NCBI RefSeq assembly: GCF_010093535.1 | Contig: NW_022985163.1 | Coordinates: forward strand, 1,030,353 to 1,094,352 | Origin: Lindgomyces ingoldianus | Taxonomy: Eukaryota; Ascomycota; Dothideomycetes; Pleosporales; Lindgomycetaceae | Direction of reading: 5' to 3' | Length of the DNA stretch: 64,000 nucleotides | Shown: piece after piece, positions 23,196 to 36,300 of the stretch | Layout: the number at the start of each line of letters is the position of its first letter | How positions within the stretch are numbered: position 1 is the first letter of the stretch | Position numbers and translations under genes: made by a program | The notes under the pieces: generated by a model | What the model was told of the DNA's origin: nothing | Seen by the model: only the letters and a program-made list of their open reading frames with translations | Databases searched by the model: none

Positions 23196-25260
23196 ACGTA
23201 CCTAACGGGTTGGCCGGCCACTTTTGCCAAGCCCCTACTAAAACTACCCTATTCTAGCGCAAAACAGCCTACTTTAGCCCTATATAAAGCAATACAACAT
23301 AAGATATTATTTAAAGTCTACTTTTACTACTTTCTTATATATATGCAAGTTATGCCTAGTCTAATTACACTACCTATATTACCTTTAACTTAGCTTACCT
23401 TCTTTAGCGTGCACCTGTGTCTTTAGCTTTTTTCTATTACTACGCGCTTTAAACTCCTTTAGAGCAGTTAAATAAGCCTTATCCTTAACTATTAAGGTCT
23501 TTTCTGCCTAAATCTGCTTTCTTTTATGCAATTTATATTATGTAGCAGCTTTATTTACTAGTTAAAGCTCTGTAATCTTTTTTTACACTAATACTAGCTT
23601 ATGCGCAATAATTACTGCCCCCTTTAAGACTTTTTTAAAGGCCTTTACTATAGATGTTAGTAAGTGTGACAGTGCTGCTTGTTAAGCTCCGCTGCTAGTC
23701 ACATGATCTCGCTAAGGGTTAAGCGAGCGCGCTAGCGCCTTGGCGCTGCGCAAGCTTTTCTCTCGCGAAAACCCTTCGCCTCCTTCACTCCCTATCCTAG
23801 TTTAGCTGAAATAGAGCTGACCTACTCTACCTTGCTTCCCCAGCTCTATACAGTAGTAGAGACAGTGCTTGCTATCACAGTAAGCTATCTATATGCTTCT
23901 AAATTTTTACCTTTATAAGCATTAATTATAACCTAAATTTAAGAGTATTATTTAAAGTTTATAACTACTAAAGCTTATTATTAATAAGTAGTAGTAGTAA
24001 TAAAGTACAGAACTAGATATTAAAGGCTATTTTAACTTATTCTAAGTTAAATAAAACTAAACTAGCGCTTTAAAACCTTTTTTAGATATTACTAAAAGTA
24101 ATTACTGCATTATAAGCGCATATAAAGCATAGAAAGAACTTAAGTTTTATAATATAAGTAATTTAGTTATACATAAGATCTTTAGCTTAGCGCCTATATA
24201 CTTTCTTTAAAAAGGCAAAATAACCTATATTAAGAGGCTGTAAGAGGTGTAAGAAGTGTAAAAGTATATAAATAGTAATAATTTTATTTTTTTATAGTAC
24301 TACTAGAAATTAAGCAAGTTATAGCTTTTATAGCTATTAATAATAAAAAGCTAATAAGCGCTTATAACTCTTTTTTTTATATGCTTATTAAAGTGCTTTA
24401 ACTACTATAGCCTAAGCTTATTTATTATCTAGCTGTTCTTAGAAACTATAATAACTTAGTTTTAAAGTAAATTTTTCTTTTAATACTAAGCAAAAAGGTA
24501 ATAGCAGCTTTTAAAAATAATAAAAAGTAAAATAGCTTACTTTATTATGTTAATGCCTTAAATAACTATTATCTACTTTTTATTACTTTACTATATTACT
24601 TTTAGCTATTTTTATCTCTTTAAAGCTATAACAACTGCTCTAGTTAATATCTAGCCTATTATAAAGCCTAACTTATTAAAGTTATATATGTTTTTATTCT
24701 AGATACTATACTTAGCTTTTATGTTAGCTACTAAGTAAAACTAGCTTTAGATAACTTTTAAATTTTTATAAAGCACTCTCTTATAATTATACTTATAATT
24801 AAACTTTATTATAAACTTAAAGCAGTGCTTAACTTATATACTAGGCTAGTTTAAGCTAACCTAGCCTAGATTACACTCTGCGCGTAAGGAATTAGCTATA
24901 TTAGCTATAGCTATAAGCTTAGAGGGAAATTTATGTGTAATAAGCTTAAGTATATACTTAACAACAACTTTTTTTAAGCTTAGTTACATTTTTTAATTTA
25001 AGCTAGCATTCTACTTATAAAGGCTGTCTAGCGTGTTAATTGCTTAGTGTTATGTAAAAAACATTATAAATAGCTACAGTGTATTATAAGAAAAGTTTTA
25101 AGTTTTATTTAAAAGCCTAAAAAGTAAGCTGTATCTAATGTTCTTTAGAAGATTTAATCTAGTGTTGTTGTTAAGGCATTATGTAGATAGGTAGAGTGTG
25201 GTGGGGGCTTAGCAAAAGTGGCTAGCCAACCTGTGTAGCTGGCTAACCTGTTAGGTACGT
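23196..25260 (-). mobile_element. B2: family B pogo/Fot1-like transposon with a solo LTR inside
   Basis: ACGTACCTAACGGGTTGGCC... to ...GGTACGT, flanked by TA; about 1,845 bp without the F LTR. The transposase is on the minus strand, decayed throughout and recognised by alignment with B3 (54058). The right terminus has two 17-bp-spaced repeats, the left only one. The empty site is visible in E2 at TA 17334-17335 (TTCTAAGCTTTT). Confidence 0.88.
23665..23879 (-). repeat. Solo LTR, family F (215 bp), in B2
   Basis: TGTGACAGTGCTG... to ...GCTATCACA, flanked by the 5-bp duplication GTAAG (23660-23664 and 23880-23884). It is GC-rich with intact CpG sites (GCGAGCGCGCTAGCGCC), in contrast to the AT-rich B2 on both sides. 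Solo LTRs arise by recombination between the two LTRs of a full element. Confidence 0.94.
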
Positions 25261-25262
25261 TA

Positions 25263-25372
25263 AGCTTTTATAAAGTTATTTAGTCTAAGTTTATTTTTTC
25301 TAGTCTAGTCTCTTTTAGCCTAATTGAGCCTTTCTTTATCTCTCTTTATTTTTTTTATACTAGCAGTTCTAC
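25263..25372. other. E-outer internal segment left of C1
   Basis: It matches E2 17336-17446 and stops at the C1 LTR. The next E-outer bases are found only at 47050 (E2 17805). Confidence 0.8.
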
Positions 25373-25957
25373 TGTTACAATCCTTGCTTCGGGAAGCACT
25401 CAGGTCAATGTTATTCCTTAGGTGGTAGGACGGAGGCTAGGGGCCGACGGTAGGGTGTACAGTCCTACGTAATGGCTAGTAGGCTGATGGAGTAGAGGAG
25501 AGTGACTAGATTATAGTTTGTCCCTATAGCAGCAATATAGTAGCTAGGTTAAACAGTCCTGTTAGACAGAATTAGAGGTATATATATTATAAGATATATA
25601 AATAGTATTATAGCTTTTTAGAAATCTAAATGCTACTTAGTCTATGTAAAGAATAAACTAAATGTTAAACACACCTTTTAAAGATTGTTTAAGGTTAAAA
25701 CTATATACATGTATAATAGTGCTAAGAACAAGTTATGTAAGTTTATTAAGTTTATAGTATAGTAAACTTACTTAACTTATTAAACTTGTTTAGCTCCTAG
25801 GCTGCCTTCTTATTAAATAATGCACTCTTCTATAATTGTAGGCAGCTACGCTGCCTCTATATCTTCTAATTAGTTTATAAACAAGTCCTGCTCTAACCTA
25901 GCTAAATTATAGAGTACTTTAGGTAGAGTTATACTAGTCTAACTATAGACTGTAACA
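25373..25957 (-). repeat. C1 LTR, family C (585 bp)
   Basis: TGTTACAATCC... to ...GACTGTAACA. It is close to the LTR at 11703-12291. The first 130 bp are relatively GC-rich. The flanking pentamers TCTAC (left) and CGCTA (right) do not match, as expected if this is one end of a full element and not a solo LTR. Confidence 0.85.
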
Positions 25958-26189
25958 CGCTACCTCTTCTCTCTAGTAGCGTCCTTGCTGCTCTGCTTAC
26001 ATAACTGTGTTAGTAAAAGTTTATTTATAAAGTAAGTGTCTACTTGCTAGAAAGCGTCTATAATAATTTTTTTAATACTAAATAGCTTACTAGTCTTATT
26101 TATTCTATTATCTTTACACTGCTCTTTATTTTAATCCTTTTTATTAGACAAAGATAAGACCTTATAACACATATTAGTTATTAGAGTTA

Positions 26190-26584
26190 TTTTATATGCT
26201 AACTTTATCTTTAGATAGGTGTGTAAAGTGTGTAAAAAAGAATAATTAGTGCAACACTTTTATTTCTAACATAGTGTGAAACTAGTTAAAGAAAAAGAGA
26301 AAAAAGCTTTTATATTTTACTAAGGCTTTAAAAGTTTAGAAGTAAGAGCTTTTAGAAAAATATATCAAGCAAATTTATAAGCAAATCTGTTTGTTGTAAA
26401 AGATAGTAGAGGTAAAAGAAAGAGAGCGTTTTAAACAGGATTATATCTAAAAATTACTAGATTTGTTAGAGGCTTGTTGTGCACAGTACCTAAAGGGGGA
26501 CATCTTTTCTTTAAATAAGATAGCAGCCCTTAAAGTAGCAGCAGAGGGTTAATTGCCTCTATAACCCCTTTCTACTAGTACTTA
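26190..26584 (+). pseudogene. C1 antisense frame, part 1: CX2CX6C protein with a charged coiled-coil-like region
   Basis: The + frame shows a CX2CX6C motif at 26220-26252 (CVKCVKKNN, stop, CNTFISN). A long Lys/Glu-rich, probably coiled-coil stretch follows, including KERERFKQDY and LLDLLEACCAQYLKGD with occasional Gln/Trp-type stops. It ends LPL-stop-PLSTST at the F2 insertion and resumes at 33168. The spacing of the three cysteines equals the first half of a fungal Zn2Cys6 cluster, but no second half is seen, so I do not call it a transcription factor. C2 has the same motif in mirror position. Function unknown. Confidence 0.55.
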
Positions 26585-26859
26585 TGTGATGACAAGCACT
26601 GTCTCTACTACCGTATAGAGCTGGGGAAGCAAGGCAGAGTAGGTCGGCTCTATTTCAGCTACACTAAGATAGAGAGGAGAAAGGGAGCTTTAAGGGCAGC
26701 TCTGTAAAAGAAGTGCTTGCAGCGCTAAGGCGCTAGTAAGGACGCTAGCGCTAAGCAAACTAATAGCGTTGCGCTAGTTGCACCCCCTATATCCTAATTA
26801 GCTGCACAGGCAGCTTGTCATGTGACGCGCGACAGAGCTCTCTGCGTAGGACTGTTACA
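26585..26859 (-). repeat. F2 3' LTR (left copy, 275 bp)
   Basis: TGTGATGACAAGC... to ...GGACTGTTACA. It is largely unmutated, with CpG-rich GTGACGCGCGACAGAG intact. Confidence 0.93.
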
Positions 26860-29800
26860 TTACCCCTTTCTAAGGCAGTCTTGTCCCTAAGACTAGGTAG
26901 TTTAGCGCTTTTATGTTAGTCTTTAAACTAGTTAAGACCTTAGTGTAGGTTAATTATTAACCTTTATAGGTTTTATATCTTTACCTTTTTTATACGCTTG
27001 CAACTAGGTGTCTAGTTGCGCTGGCAGACTAGGCTTAGTAGGATATGCTTAGTAGAAGTCCCTTACTTTATGCAGAGCTCTAAGGAATCTGTTGGCATTA
27101 TACTAGGTAGGGTTAGGATTATAGCCTACCTATAAGGCTTAGTATTAGAGACGCCTGCAGTAGACGCGACTATCTAGGATGTTCTAAACCTGCTACTTAG
27201 AGTAACTGTTAACCTTAATTAGCTCCTCTAGAGGCTTAACCTAACCTAGCAGTGTTATAGGTGCTGCCTGCTGTAGGCAGTCTGCGTGGAAGACGTTGTG
27301 CATTTTTATGTATAGGGGGAGCTTAAGCTAGTACAAATAACCTTTTATGCCTATAATTAGATAAGGCCTGTACATCTACTAGTTAAGCTTTTAGCTAGGG
27401 CGCCCTATAGTAAAGCCTTTAAAGGTTATGTATACCTTATTACTTACTATAAAGTTAGGCTTGTGCTATTTCTTATTTACCTAAGCTGCTTACTACTTTT
27501 AGGCTTAAGTAATGCTTTTCTTTATAATCTTAATTACTTATTATACAGTGTTGTAGCAGAGCTTAGTATAGCTTTAAGCTTTCTTATGTAAAATCTGCTC
27601 TAGCGTAGTTAGTAAGCGTCTTATATGTGCCTTCTAGTCCTAGTAGTGTGTTAGATAATAGCTAAACTTAATCTTAAATAGTAATAACCTTATTATTTTA
27701 TATAGTAAAGATGCTTAAGCCTAGTCTATGTAAGGCAGCAGGTCTAACTAGTTGTCTTAGAAGTAATTAATAAATAGACGCAGTTACTAGTTAATATACT
27801 AATTTAGCACCTCTATATTACTATTAGTCTAGAGATAGTAGAGTATAAAGAGCTTTTATTTAACACTAGTAAGGCAGTAAAGCTTATCTATAAATATAGA
27901 GGTAAACTATAGTCTATAGTTAAAGATAATTAATTAAGAGGGTCTGTAGATGCGCTAGATATAGTAATAGTATAGGTCTACAGCCTCTACAGCAGTAATA
28001 GTCTTATAGCATAGTAGTAAGAAGCAGCGCTTGCTTAGACAGTCTACTATAATAAACATGTTATTATAGCTAGCTTAATTAAGTAAAAATAACTTAAAAT
28101 TTATAAAGATGTCTTACTATGCTTACTTAAGTATTAGTAGTAGCTTAAAAAGCCTTAGAGTCTTATTTTAAAAGATATAGCTTTACTAACAGGCCTTATA
28201 AGCGCTAATATAGGTCTTAATGTTTTAGCTTATGCTTAGCTAGTAGTACTACTTACGCAGCAGCTTAGTTGTTTTCTTAGTCCTAGAATGTGCAGTAAGT
28301 TGTGTTGCGTAAACAGCGCAGATAAGGTAGGTCTTTAAGAACTAGATAGCTAGGACTATAAGCTTTCTTTTCTTTAGTAGTAGGCCCTTAGTATTAAGCT
28401 TTTATTATAAGCTAAAATTCTATACTTTATTATAGCAGTATTATAGGCTCTTATAATTCTAATTAGCATCTAGGATCTAATTAATAAGCTTATATAGTTA
28501 ATTTATTAGCAGCAGCTCTATAAGCTTCTTATTTAGCAGAGAGGTGCTCTGCAAAGTAGCATGTAATTAAGTAATAAGACTAACACTAATCTACTCTTAG
28601 CTTAAGAAAGAGTGTGTATAAGTAGCCTTATTTTTTTTTTCTATGTTTTAAGCTTTTTTTACTTTCTTAATAGCACATCTGCAATAATGTTAGCAGTGCC
28701 TAGGCAGTAGGTTAGCGTGAGGTTAAAGTCTGCTATTAGCATAGCTTATTACATCTAGTAAGAGGTAAGCTTACGCTTAACAGTAAAGTACTTAAAAGCT
28801 TAGTAGTTAGTAATTACTATAAATAGCTTATCTTATTATAAGCTTATTAGCTGCGCTTACTACTTTTATAAGCCTTAGATAACTATAAGCATTTTTTTAT
28901 TATATATGTTATAGTTTATCTACAGCAGGCTTATAGTCTTAGAGTAGAACGCTATAGGGCGCTAGATGCTGTTGTCCTGTAGCTATAATAGTACTCCTAT
29001 AATAACTCTGTTGCTTATGTTAGTCTTTATACACATCTTATAATTTAGTAAGTAGTGCGCAAGGATGTTATCTAATAGCATAAGGTCCTTAGCGCGCTTA
29101 AATGCAGCTAACTTGTGCTCTTTTAAAGGATGCTAGGCGCTACGCTTAAGCAGCTTTATAAGCGGCTATATAATGCAACTATAGTCTTTAAAGAAGGCGC
29201 AGTAGAAGTTGCAGAACCCTAGAAACAACTGCAGGCTCTTAATTAAGGTTAGTATAGGCTAGTCTTAGACAGCAGCTACCTTAGTAGGGTCCTTACAGAT
29301 TCTGTTTATGCTAATAATAAAACTTAAAAATTTTATCTTAGTAACTATAAATTTACTTTTTTTAAAGTTAATTTATAGGCTAGCGTCTTACAGACAACAT
29401 AGAACCTTAGTAATATGTGCCTTATGCTGTAAAAAGTTGTCTAAGTAGATTAAGATATTATTAAAGTAAGCTATATAAAAGTTATTAAGTAGGCTATATA
29501 AAACTTAATTAATATATTACTAAAAAGTTATAAAGCTGTTATAGAGTTTAAAAAGTAGCATATAATACTTATAGTTACTATAGTGTGTTTAGAAGGTAGT
29601 TAGGTCTTTAACCTTTTTAGTAAGCTAGATGCAATAGAACGCCTGTTATATGTTAAGCTTAGTAAAGACCTTAGCTGTAGCTAGCTATATAAGTGTTTTC
29701 TAGATTAAGAGTATTAAGTAAGTGTCTTTTTTTATAATTACATTAAGCTTATAATAGTCTACATAAAACTTTTACCTTTTTTCTAGCTTCTTAGTAAACA

Positions 29801-31000
29801 AGACTAGAGAAGTGTAGCTAGCGTTGCTGTGCGTGATAAATCTACGTTGCAGGTAGTTGTCTAGATAGTCCTTAACTAGCCTAAGCTGCTCTAAAGACAT
29901 GCTGTATAGTAGGCTGCTTAATAGGGTGTTCTCTGCTATTAGCTTAATATTATAGTTAACGCTAGGTTAGTGCAGCAGTAGTTTGTCTAAGTCTCTTTTT
30001 AAGAAGTAAGCTAGCGTAGCTCTAGCGTACACAGGGGATAGTAACTTCTTAAGCATTAGCTGTTAGAGCTTATTTTTAGAATTAACTATTACAGGTGCTT
30101 AGTAGTCCTTAATTAGTTAATTAACTTTGTAGACGCTAATATGTCTAATTACAACATCTCTACGCCTTATGTGTAGCATAAACGCAGCAGCGTTAATTAT
30201 GTTTACCTCTAGCCCTGCCTTAGCAAGTGCTTTTCTAGAGACAGCTAGTTAACATTAGCGCGCTTAATTAGCGCTAGAGGGTATTAGTTAAGAATTAAGT
30301 TACTTTTTTATCTTTTTTAAGTTTTACTACTAATTATGCTTCTAAGTTAATTAAAGTTAGTATTAATTAATTTTTAATATTTTTATAAACTTATCTTATT
30401 AGTTAGTGTCTGCTTAATAAAATTAGTTAATCTATAAAGACGCACTATATATAGAGACAATAATATTATGCTTATAGTCTTATGTTTAATTATTATCTAG
30501 CTACTAAATTAATTATTTCTTGCAGTTAATCTAGACACTAGCCTTTTTAAAGACTTTATAGCCTATAATTAAGTTATAACAGCTTATGTTGCAGAGAATA
30601 AAGAGTGTAGGCAGCTAGTAGCTATTAATTACTAGATTTATGTAGAAGTACTTGTCTACCTGTCTGTTTAGTTAATTATTATATTCTATAATAAAGATAG
30701 ACTTAATGCTAAGCATTTTAGGCTGTAGGTGCTTCTAGATTGTCTGCAGGTGTTGCAGGTAAATTAAATTGTAGCTGCTAGCCCTTGTGTTAATAAGACT
30801 GTTTAAGCGTATAGTAATCTCTTTAGCAGAGACGCAGCAGGGCAGCATAAAGGGCTTACTGCTAAATAGCAGCTTACGCAGCTCTTGCGCTAGCGCTCTG
30901 TTTATTAACTTTAGAGAAAAGACTTTTTCTAGAGTAAGTCTTTTTTTAATTTACTATCTTTGCTAAAGCTTACAGTGTTTAGCTTCTGTGCTGCTTCTAT
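26860..31000 (-). pseudogene. F2 pol remnant
   Basis: On the minus strand RT begins near 29820 with TSLVLFTKKLEKR, followed by the altered FCVDYRKLN box (FYVDYYKLN). The catalytic box reads Y-F-N-N near 29458-29469 and is followed by ILIYLDNFLQHKAHITKVL, with DPTKVAAV and FLGFCNFY further on (29200-29300). RNase H begins around 29000 (altered D-A-S, then VIIGVLL). Integrase should fill the left part. Its few, evenly spread stops make this one of the most readable pol genes here. Confidence 0.82.
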
Positions 31001-32887
31001 AGCCTTACTTTTAGCGCAGGTGTAAGAGCAGTTGCAACTTATATGTTTTAGCTAATAGCATAAGTAGTAAGTTATAGCATCCTTTATTAAAGCTACTTAC
31101 ACTTAGAGTGTTACTAGAGTTATTAAGGCAGCAGTAGTAGCAGCAGGTTAAAGAATGTTCTAATGCGTAAGCTTCTTTTAACCTCTCTGCGCACGTTGCG
31201 CGCTTAACTCTGCAGTAGACCTCTGTAGTAAGAAGGATATCTAGTAAGCTTACTTTATGTAATTAAAGAAGCTAACTATTAGGTTATTATAGTAAGTCTT
31301 TATATATACTTAAAGCTAACTTAATAAAGTGTTATAGATCTTATTCTTTTACTGCTTAAGCAGTAGCTTAGCTTTATTTATAAGGCATATAAACTAGGCC
31401 TTAAAGTTTTTAAAATTTTAAAATAGCTTTATTTTAAGCTAGCAAAGCTTAGTTTTAGCTTTTATCTACTAGTTAGTATTTTTAAAGTTTTTTTCTAAAA
31501 AGCTTATAATATCTTTAGTTATTACTAGCTTACTTTACTACTTTTAAGCTTTAAAGTAAGGAACTAGTTAACTTAGCACTTAACTACTTACCTTACTTTT
31601 AGTATAGTGTACTTAAGTGTTTTTCTTTTTTATAGAGTTACTATCTGCAGGTATAAAGTAGTCTATGTTATAAAGTAGCTTACTTATTAAAAAGTTTTTT
31701 TAGTAGTTAAATTTAACATTATCTTTGCTTATAAACTTAGGCAGATTCTCTGCTTTAGCTAATAGTTTTAGCCTAGCTCCTTAGCTTATAGTACTAATAT
31801 AAAAAAAGTTAAGTGTTCTTAGCGTAGCTAAGTTAAATTACAGTTGCTTTTTTAGTATAGTTAGTGTAAACATGCCTCTTAGCGCTTAATAAGCTTTATT
31901 TAAGAGAAATAATTAGTTACGCGCTAGTGTAGTAGTAGCTTTAAGTTTTTTAACTTTATCTTTATAATTAGCTAGGTATTTAAGAGTTTTATTTAGTAAG
32001 CTTTAAAGCTTTTATAGCTTTTTACTAACCTTTACTTACTTAGCTTCTGCTATGTTAACTACTTTAGTAAAAGTATTAGTGTAGTTTTAATAAGCTTACA
32101 CTTTTAATAACTACTATAGTAGCTTATTTGCTATAACTATGTAATCTACAGCTATAAGGTTTAGTAGGTCTAGGCAGAGGCTAATTAAATTATAATTAGT
32201 AGTACTTTAGGTAATAGCCTTTATCTAGAATAATAGTGCTTTCTTAGCTTACTAAGCGCGCGCGCACGCAGTCTTAATAGCGTAGTCCTTCTTAAACACA
32301 TTATTAGCGTAGAACTAGGCCTAGCATAGCAGTGTCTTTAGTTTAGGCGTATAGGCGTTGCTAGTAGGCTAGGTAGTAGAATTAATACGCATTTTAATTC
32401 TTAACAGCTTTTTTATTTTAGTGCTCTTAGCTCCTTCCCTCTACTCTAGGGTCTAGCGGTCTGCAGAGGTATAGTGTAGTGTGAGCCCTAGGTCTGGTGA
32501 CGGTGGGGCTGATAGTTAATTAGTGGTGGGTTTGTACGTAGGTTTGTACAGAGCCTGCAGCTCTCTTTGCGTTGTTGCGGTAGTAGTTAGTACAGTAGGC
32601 CCCCCTCTACAGTTAATTTAAACTAGAGCAGCAGCACTCTTAGCTTAGAGCTTTTTAATAAAGTGTAATAATCTAATTATTACTTAGTGTTACTTTTACA
32701 GTTGCCTAGCCTAACTAAGGCTTTAAGGTAGATAGCTATTATTAACAAACTAAAGCTTAGCCTAGTTATACTAGCAGATCTGTCTAATTAAGAGTTAGTT
32801 AGCAGATTAAGCTTTTAGAGCTAACTGCATAGTAGACCTAGATATTATGTTGCTGTTTTTTAGCTAAATAAGATAATCTTAGTGTAA
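31000..32887 (-). pseudogene. F2 gag-protease region
   Basis: By position between RT and the 5' LTR on the minus strand. Mutation is uneven: short CpG-bearing patches survive at 32440-32600. I did not identify a zinc knuckle or the protease motif with confidence. Confidence 0.45.
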
Positions 32888-33162
32888 TATAATAATAAGC
32901 ACTATTTTTACTACTATATAAAGCTAGGGAAGTAAGGTAGAGTAGGTTAGCTCTATTTTAGCTACACTAAGATAGAGAGGAGAAAGGGAGCTTTAAGAGC
33001 AGCTCTGCAGAAGAAGTGCTTGCAGTGCTAAGGCGCTAGCAAGGACGCTAGCGCTAAGCAAACTAATAGCGTTGCGCCAGTCGCACCCCCTATATCCTGA
33101 TTGGCTGCACGGGCAGCTCGTCATGTGACGCGCGACAGAGCTCTCTGCGTAGGACCGTCACA
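32888..33162 (-). repeat. F2 5' LTR (right copy, 275 bp)
   Basis: The first 16 bases (TATAATAATAAGCACT) differ from the left LTR only by G-to-A and C-to-T. The last 170 bp are almost identical to it and unmutated. Decay therefore fades towards the outer end. Confidence 0.93.
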
Positions 33163-33167
33163 ACTTA

Positions 33168-33330
33168 CTTTTAAAGGCTGCTGCTATCTAGTAATAACAT
33201 AGCTATTTTTTTTAAAATAGATGCCTTATTGCCTAGCTAGTTCTTTTTAGAAAAGCTTAGACGTACTTTTACACTAACTGCTACGCATTCTGCAAGTTCT
33301 TAGCTAGTTCTTAGGTGTTTTTACTAGTAA
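33168..33330 (+). pseudogene. C1 antisense frame, part 2
   Basis: After removing F2 and one ACTTA copy, the + frame continues as LLLSSNNIAIFFKIDALLPSQ, then FFLEKLRRTFTLTATHSASS, long enough to support a real protein remnant. It then meets the C-terminal end of pol from the other strand, so the two genes converge. Confidence 0.55.
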
Positions 33331-36300
33331 GCTACTTAACTTATTTTATTAAAAAAAATTTAATTCTTTTAATTACTAATAATTTGTTTTACCTTATACT
33401 CTATTTTTATTTCTTCTTATTTTTATGTTAATAGGGGGATTTCTTTAAGCGCTTTTTCTAGCTTAGAAACATAAAACTATAGATGTATTTTTATATATAA
33501 GAGAAGTTTTAACTTATAGTTATCTTATTAAGTCTATAGAACTTTATAGAGTTTTTTTTTTTTTACTAGCTTTCTAGAGGATCTAGGTACCTTAAGGTTT
33601 TTAGTTTTAAAGTATATGTAATCTCTTAGGCAGATTTTAGGTCTAGGTTGTTATGTTTAATTTACATATTATTTTATAGTCTTTTAACTAGCTCTAGCTT
33701 TAATTACTAATTTTTCATGTATGCTTTATAGGCTTAATAGTTAGTTAATTAATTTTAGTAGGTCTGTAGGCTAATTTCTATAAAGTATAAAGTAAAGGTA
33801 ATAGCTAAAATTAGCCTTATATAGGGTTTCCTTTATTATAGCAGATTCTACTGTGTTAATAGCAAGTTATACTATTAAAAGCTATTCTGCCTAATTGTTT
33901 TAGCTATAGAAAACATACTTTCTTAGGTATTTCTTTACTTTAGTGTTTACTTATTTAGTTTAACTATTAGTTTATAAGTAGTACACTATAAATAATTTAT
34001 GTGTTATACTAAGATGCGTTATAGCTGCTTGCTAAAATTTACTAGTAAATAGCTTATCTTTATTAGAGATAATAACCTAGAGGCATCTATAAACTAAGAT
34101 AATGTTTTGTTTAAGTTTATATATAAATTCCTTAGCTATAATAGTTTTCTTTAATAGCTATGTATATAATTACTTTATAGTCTTATTAAAGGCTACTATT
34201 ATTATATTATAAATTCTTTTTATACTTAGTTTTTTTAATAAGGGAAGTTCTATTATAAAGTCTATAGTAATTATTATTTATAGCTGCTTTAGAGCTTTAA
34301 TTAGCTAGAAATATCTATATGTTTTATGTCTATAAGAATTGTTTCTATTACATGTGTTACATTCTCTAAGTATCTCTATGTAGAGTTGCTTTATTTTAGA
34401 AATTAGTTAAAGTATTACTGCCTTTAGCTTTCTTTAAAGAGTGCTAATTCTAGAGTGCCTAAACATTAGGGATTTATAGTATTTACAGATTAGGTTTTTC
34501 TATCTTTATTTAGTTACTATAAGTGCGCAGAATTCCTTTATAAGCTAGAGTCTATTATATACTAGTCTTTTTTTTTTAAAAAAAAGAGTATATTTTTTTA
34601 TTTTTTTTATTTTTTTATTAAAGTAGTTAGATCTTTAGCTAAGAGCGTTAGCCTACTAGTTTTATGCTTTAGGGACATGCTTAATAATGTAATTAAACTA
34701 GGCAAGTTCTATTACCTATTATACGTGCATTAGGGATAGCTTCTTTATAGTTAGAAACATAACTAGGTTTACATAGTTTGTTATAATGTTAAATTATTTT
34801 CTTATTCTGTGTAGTTTTGTTGCTTATATTCTTACTACATTAAGTATTACTTTTAGTTCTTTATTAGGTATACTATAGTCTGCTTTAGGTCTTAAAAACT
34901 TTGCTAAATAGTATGCTACTAGGTGCTACTTTTTATCTTCTTGTTTTTAGTAGAGCGCTGCTCTGCTTACTCTGAAAGATGCGTCTATATAGATTTTTAT
35001 ATCTAACTTAGGTTATACATTTATAGTGCTAGTTTAATAGTTATAACTTATTTTAGCGCTTTAAAAGCGCTGTTTATTTATAAGGTCTAGATAAATTTTA
35101 TAACTGCTTGTTTTTTTATTATTATGTTAGTTAATAGTAAAGTAATCTTTAAGTAGTCTTTAATTATTTGTCTACTATATCTAGATAGTCTAAAAAATCC
35201 TTTAATTTTCTTAACTATTATAGGTTCTAGCTATTCTAAAACTTTTTATATTTTAGCTAGGTTAATCTTAATTTTATTACTATTAATTATAAATTTTAAG
35301 TATTTTATCTTAGTAACATAGAATTTACATTTAGACAGCTATAGGTAGAGTCTGTATTCTTGTAGCTTTTCTAAGACTTTTTGTACTTTCTGTACATAGT
35401 CTTCTAAACTGTCTTTTATATAGATAAAGATGTTATCTAAGTATACTAATATAAAGACATTAAGGTATAAATTTAGTGCTGTGTTAATAATTCTCTAGAA
35501 TATTACTAGGGTGTTTATTAAGCTAAACAGCATTACTAGTAGCTTATATAGTCCTTATAGAGTTTAGAAGGCTATAAGCTATTTATCTTTTTCCTTTATT
35601 TATATTTTATTAAATTTATCTTATATGTTAAACTTTGTAAAGTGCTAGGTTCCTTTTAACATACTTTACAGGCGAGTTGCTTACACATCTAAGTTGCTTA
35701 CTTTTACTAAGACCCTACTAAACTACTCTTCCTACACTAATGCATTCCTAACAACACTACTTAGACGCGCTAAAAGAATGTTAGATACAGCTTACGCTCT
35801 AAGCTTTTAAATAAGATATAAAACTCTTAAAGAAACATGCTACAGCTATGTGTAGAGTCCTATAAAAGATAATAAATAACTACAGCACTAGACAACCTTT
35901 ATAAGCTAATTCTACAGCTAAATTACAGAGGCTAGGCAATAAAAAGAAGCAGGTAATTGTTAAGACTATACTTAAGCTATATGCGCAAGGAATTTCCCCT
36001 TAGATAGCATTTATAGCTAATATAGCTAATTCTTTGCGCGCTAAGCGTAATCTAGGCTATGTTAGCATAAACTAGCCTTGTATGTTTGTGAAGCGTTATT
36101 TAGAGCTTAAAGTAGTTTAAGCGTAAGTACAACTATAAAAGAGCTCTCTACAAAAGTCCTAGAGTAATTTAGGGCAGGTTTAGCCTTATAGAGAATATTA
36201 AAGCTAAGTATAGCATCTAGGATAGTAACATGTACAACTTTAGCAAGATAGGCTTTATAATTAGCTAAATATTTCTTAACTATACTTGCGCTTAAAACTT

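Larger units (their letters stand above)
26585..33162 (-). mobile_element. F2: complete Ty3/Gypsy retrotransposon (6,578 bp)
   Basis: 275-bp LTRs (26585-26859 and 32888-33162) and target duplication ACTTA at 26580-26584 and 33163-33167. Pol reads on the minus strand. A purine tract (CCCCTTTCT on +) follows the left LTR, which fits the 3' end. Its LTR shares its first 90 bp or so with the 215-bp family F solo LTRs at 23665 and 50173, so F2 is a related subfamily and not their exact parent. Confidence 0.93.
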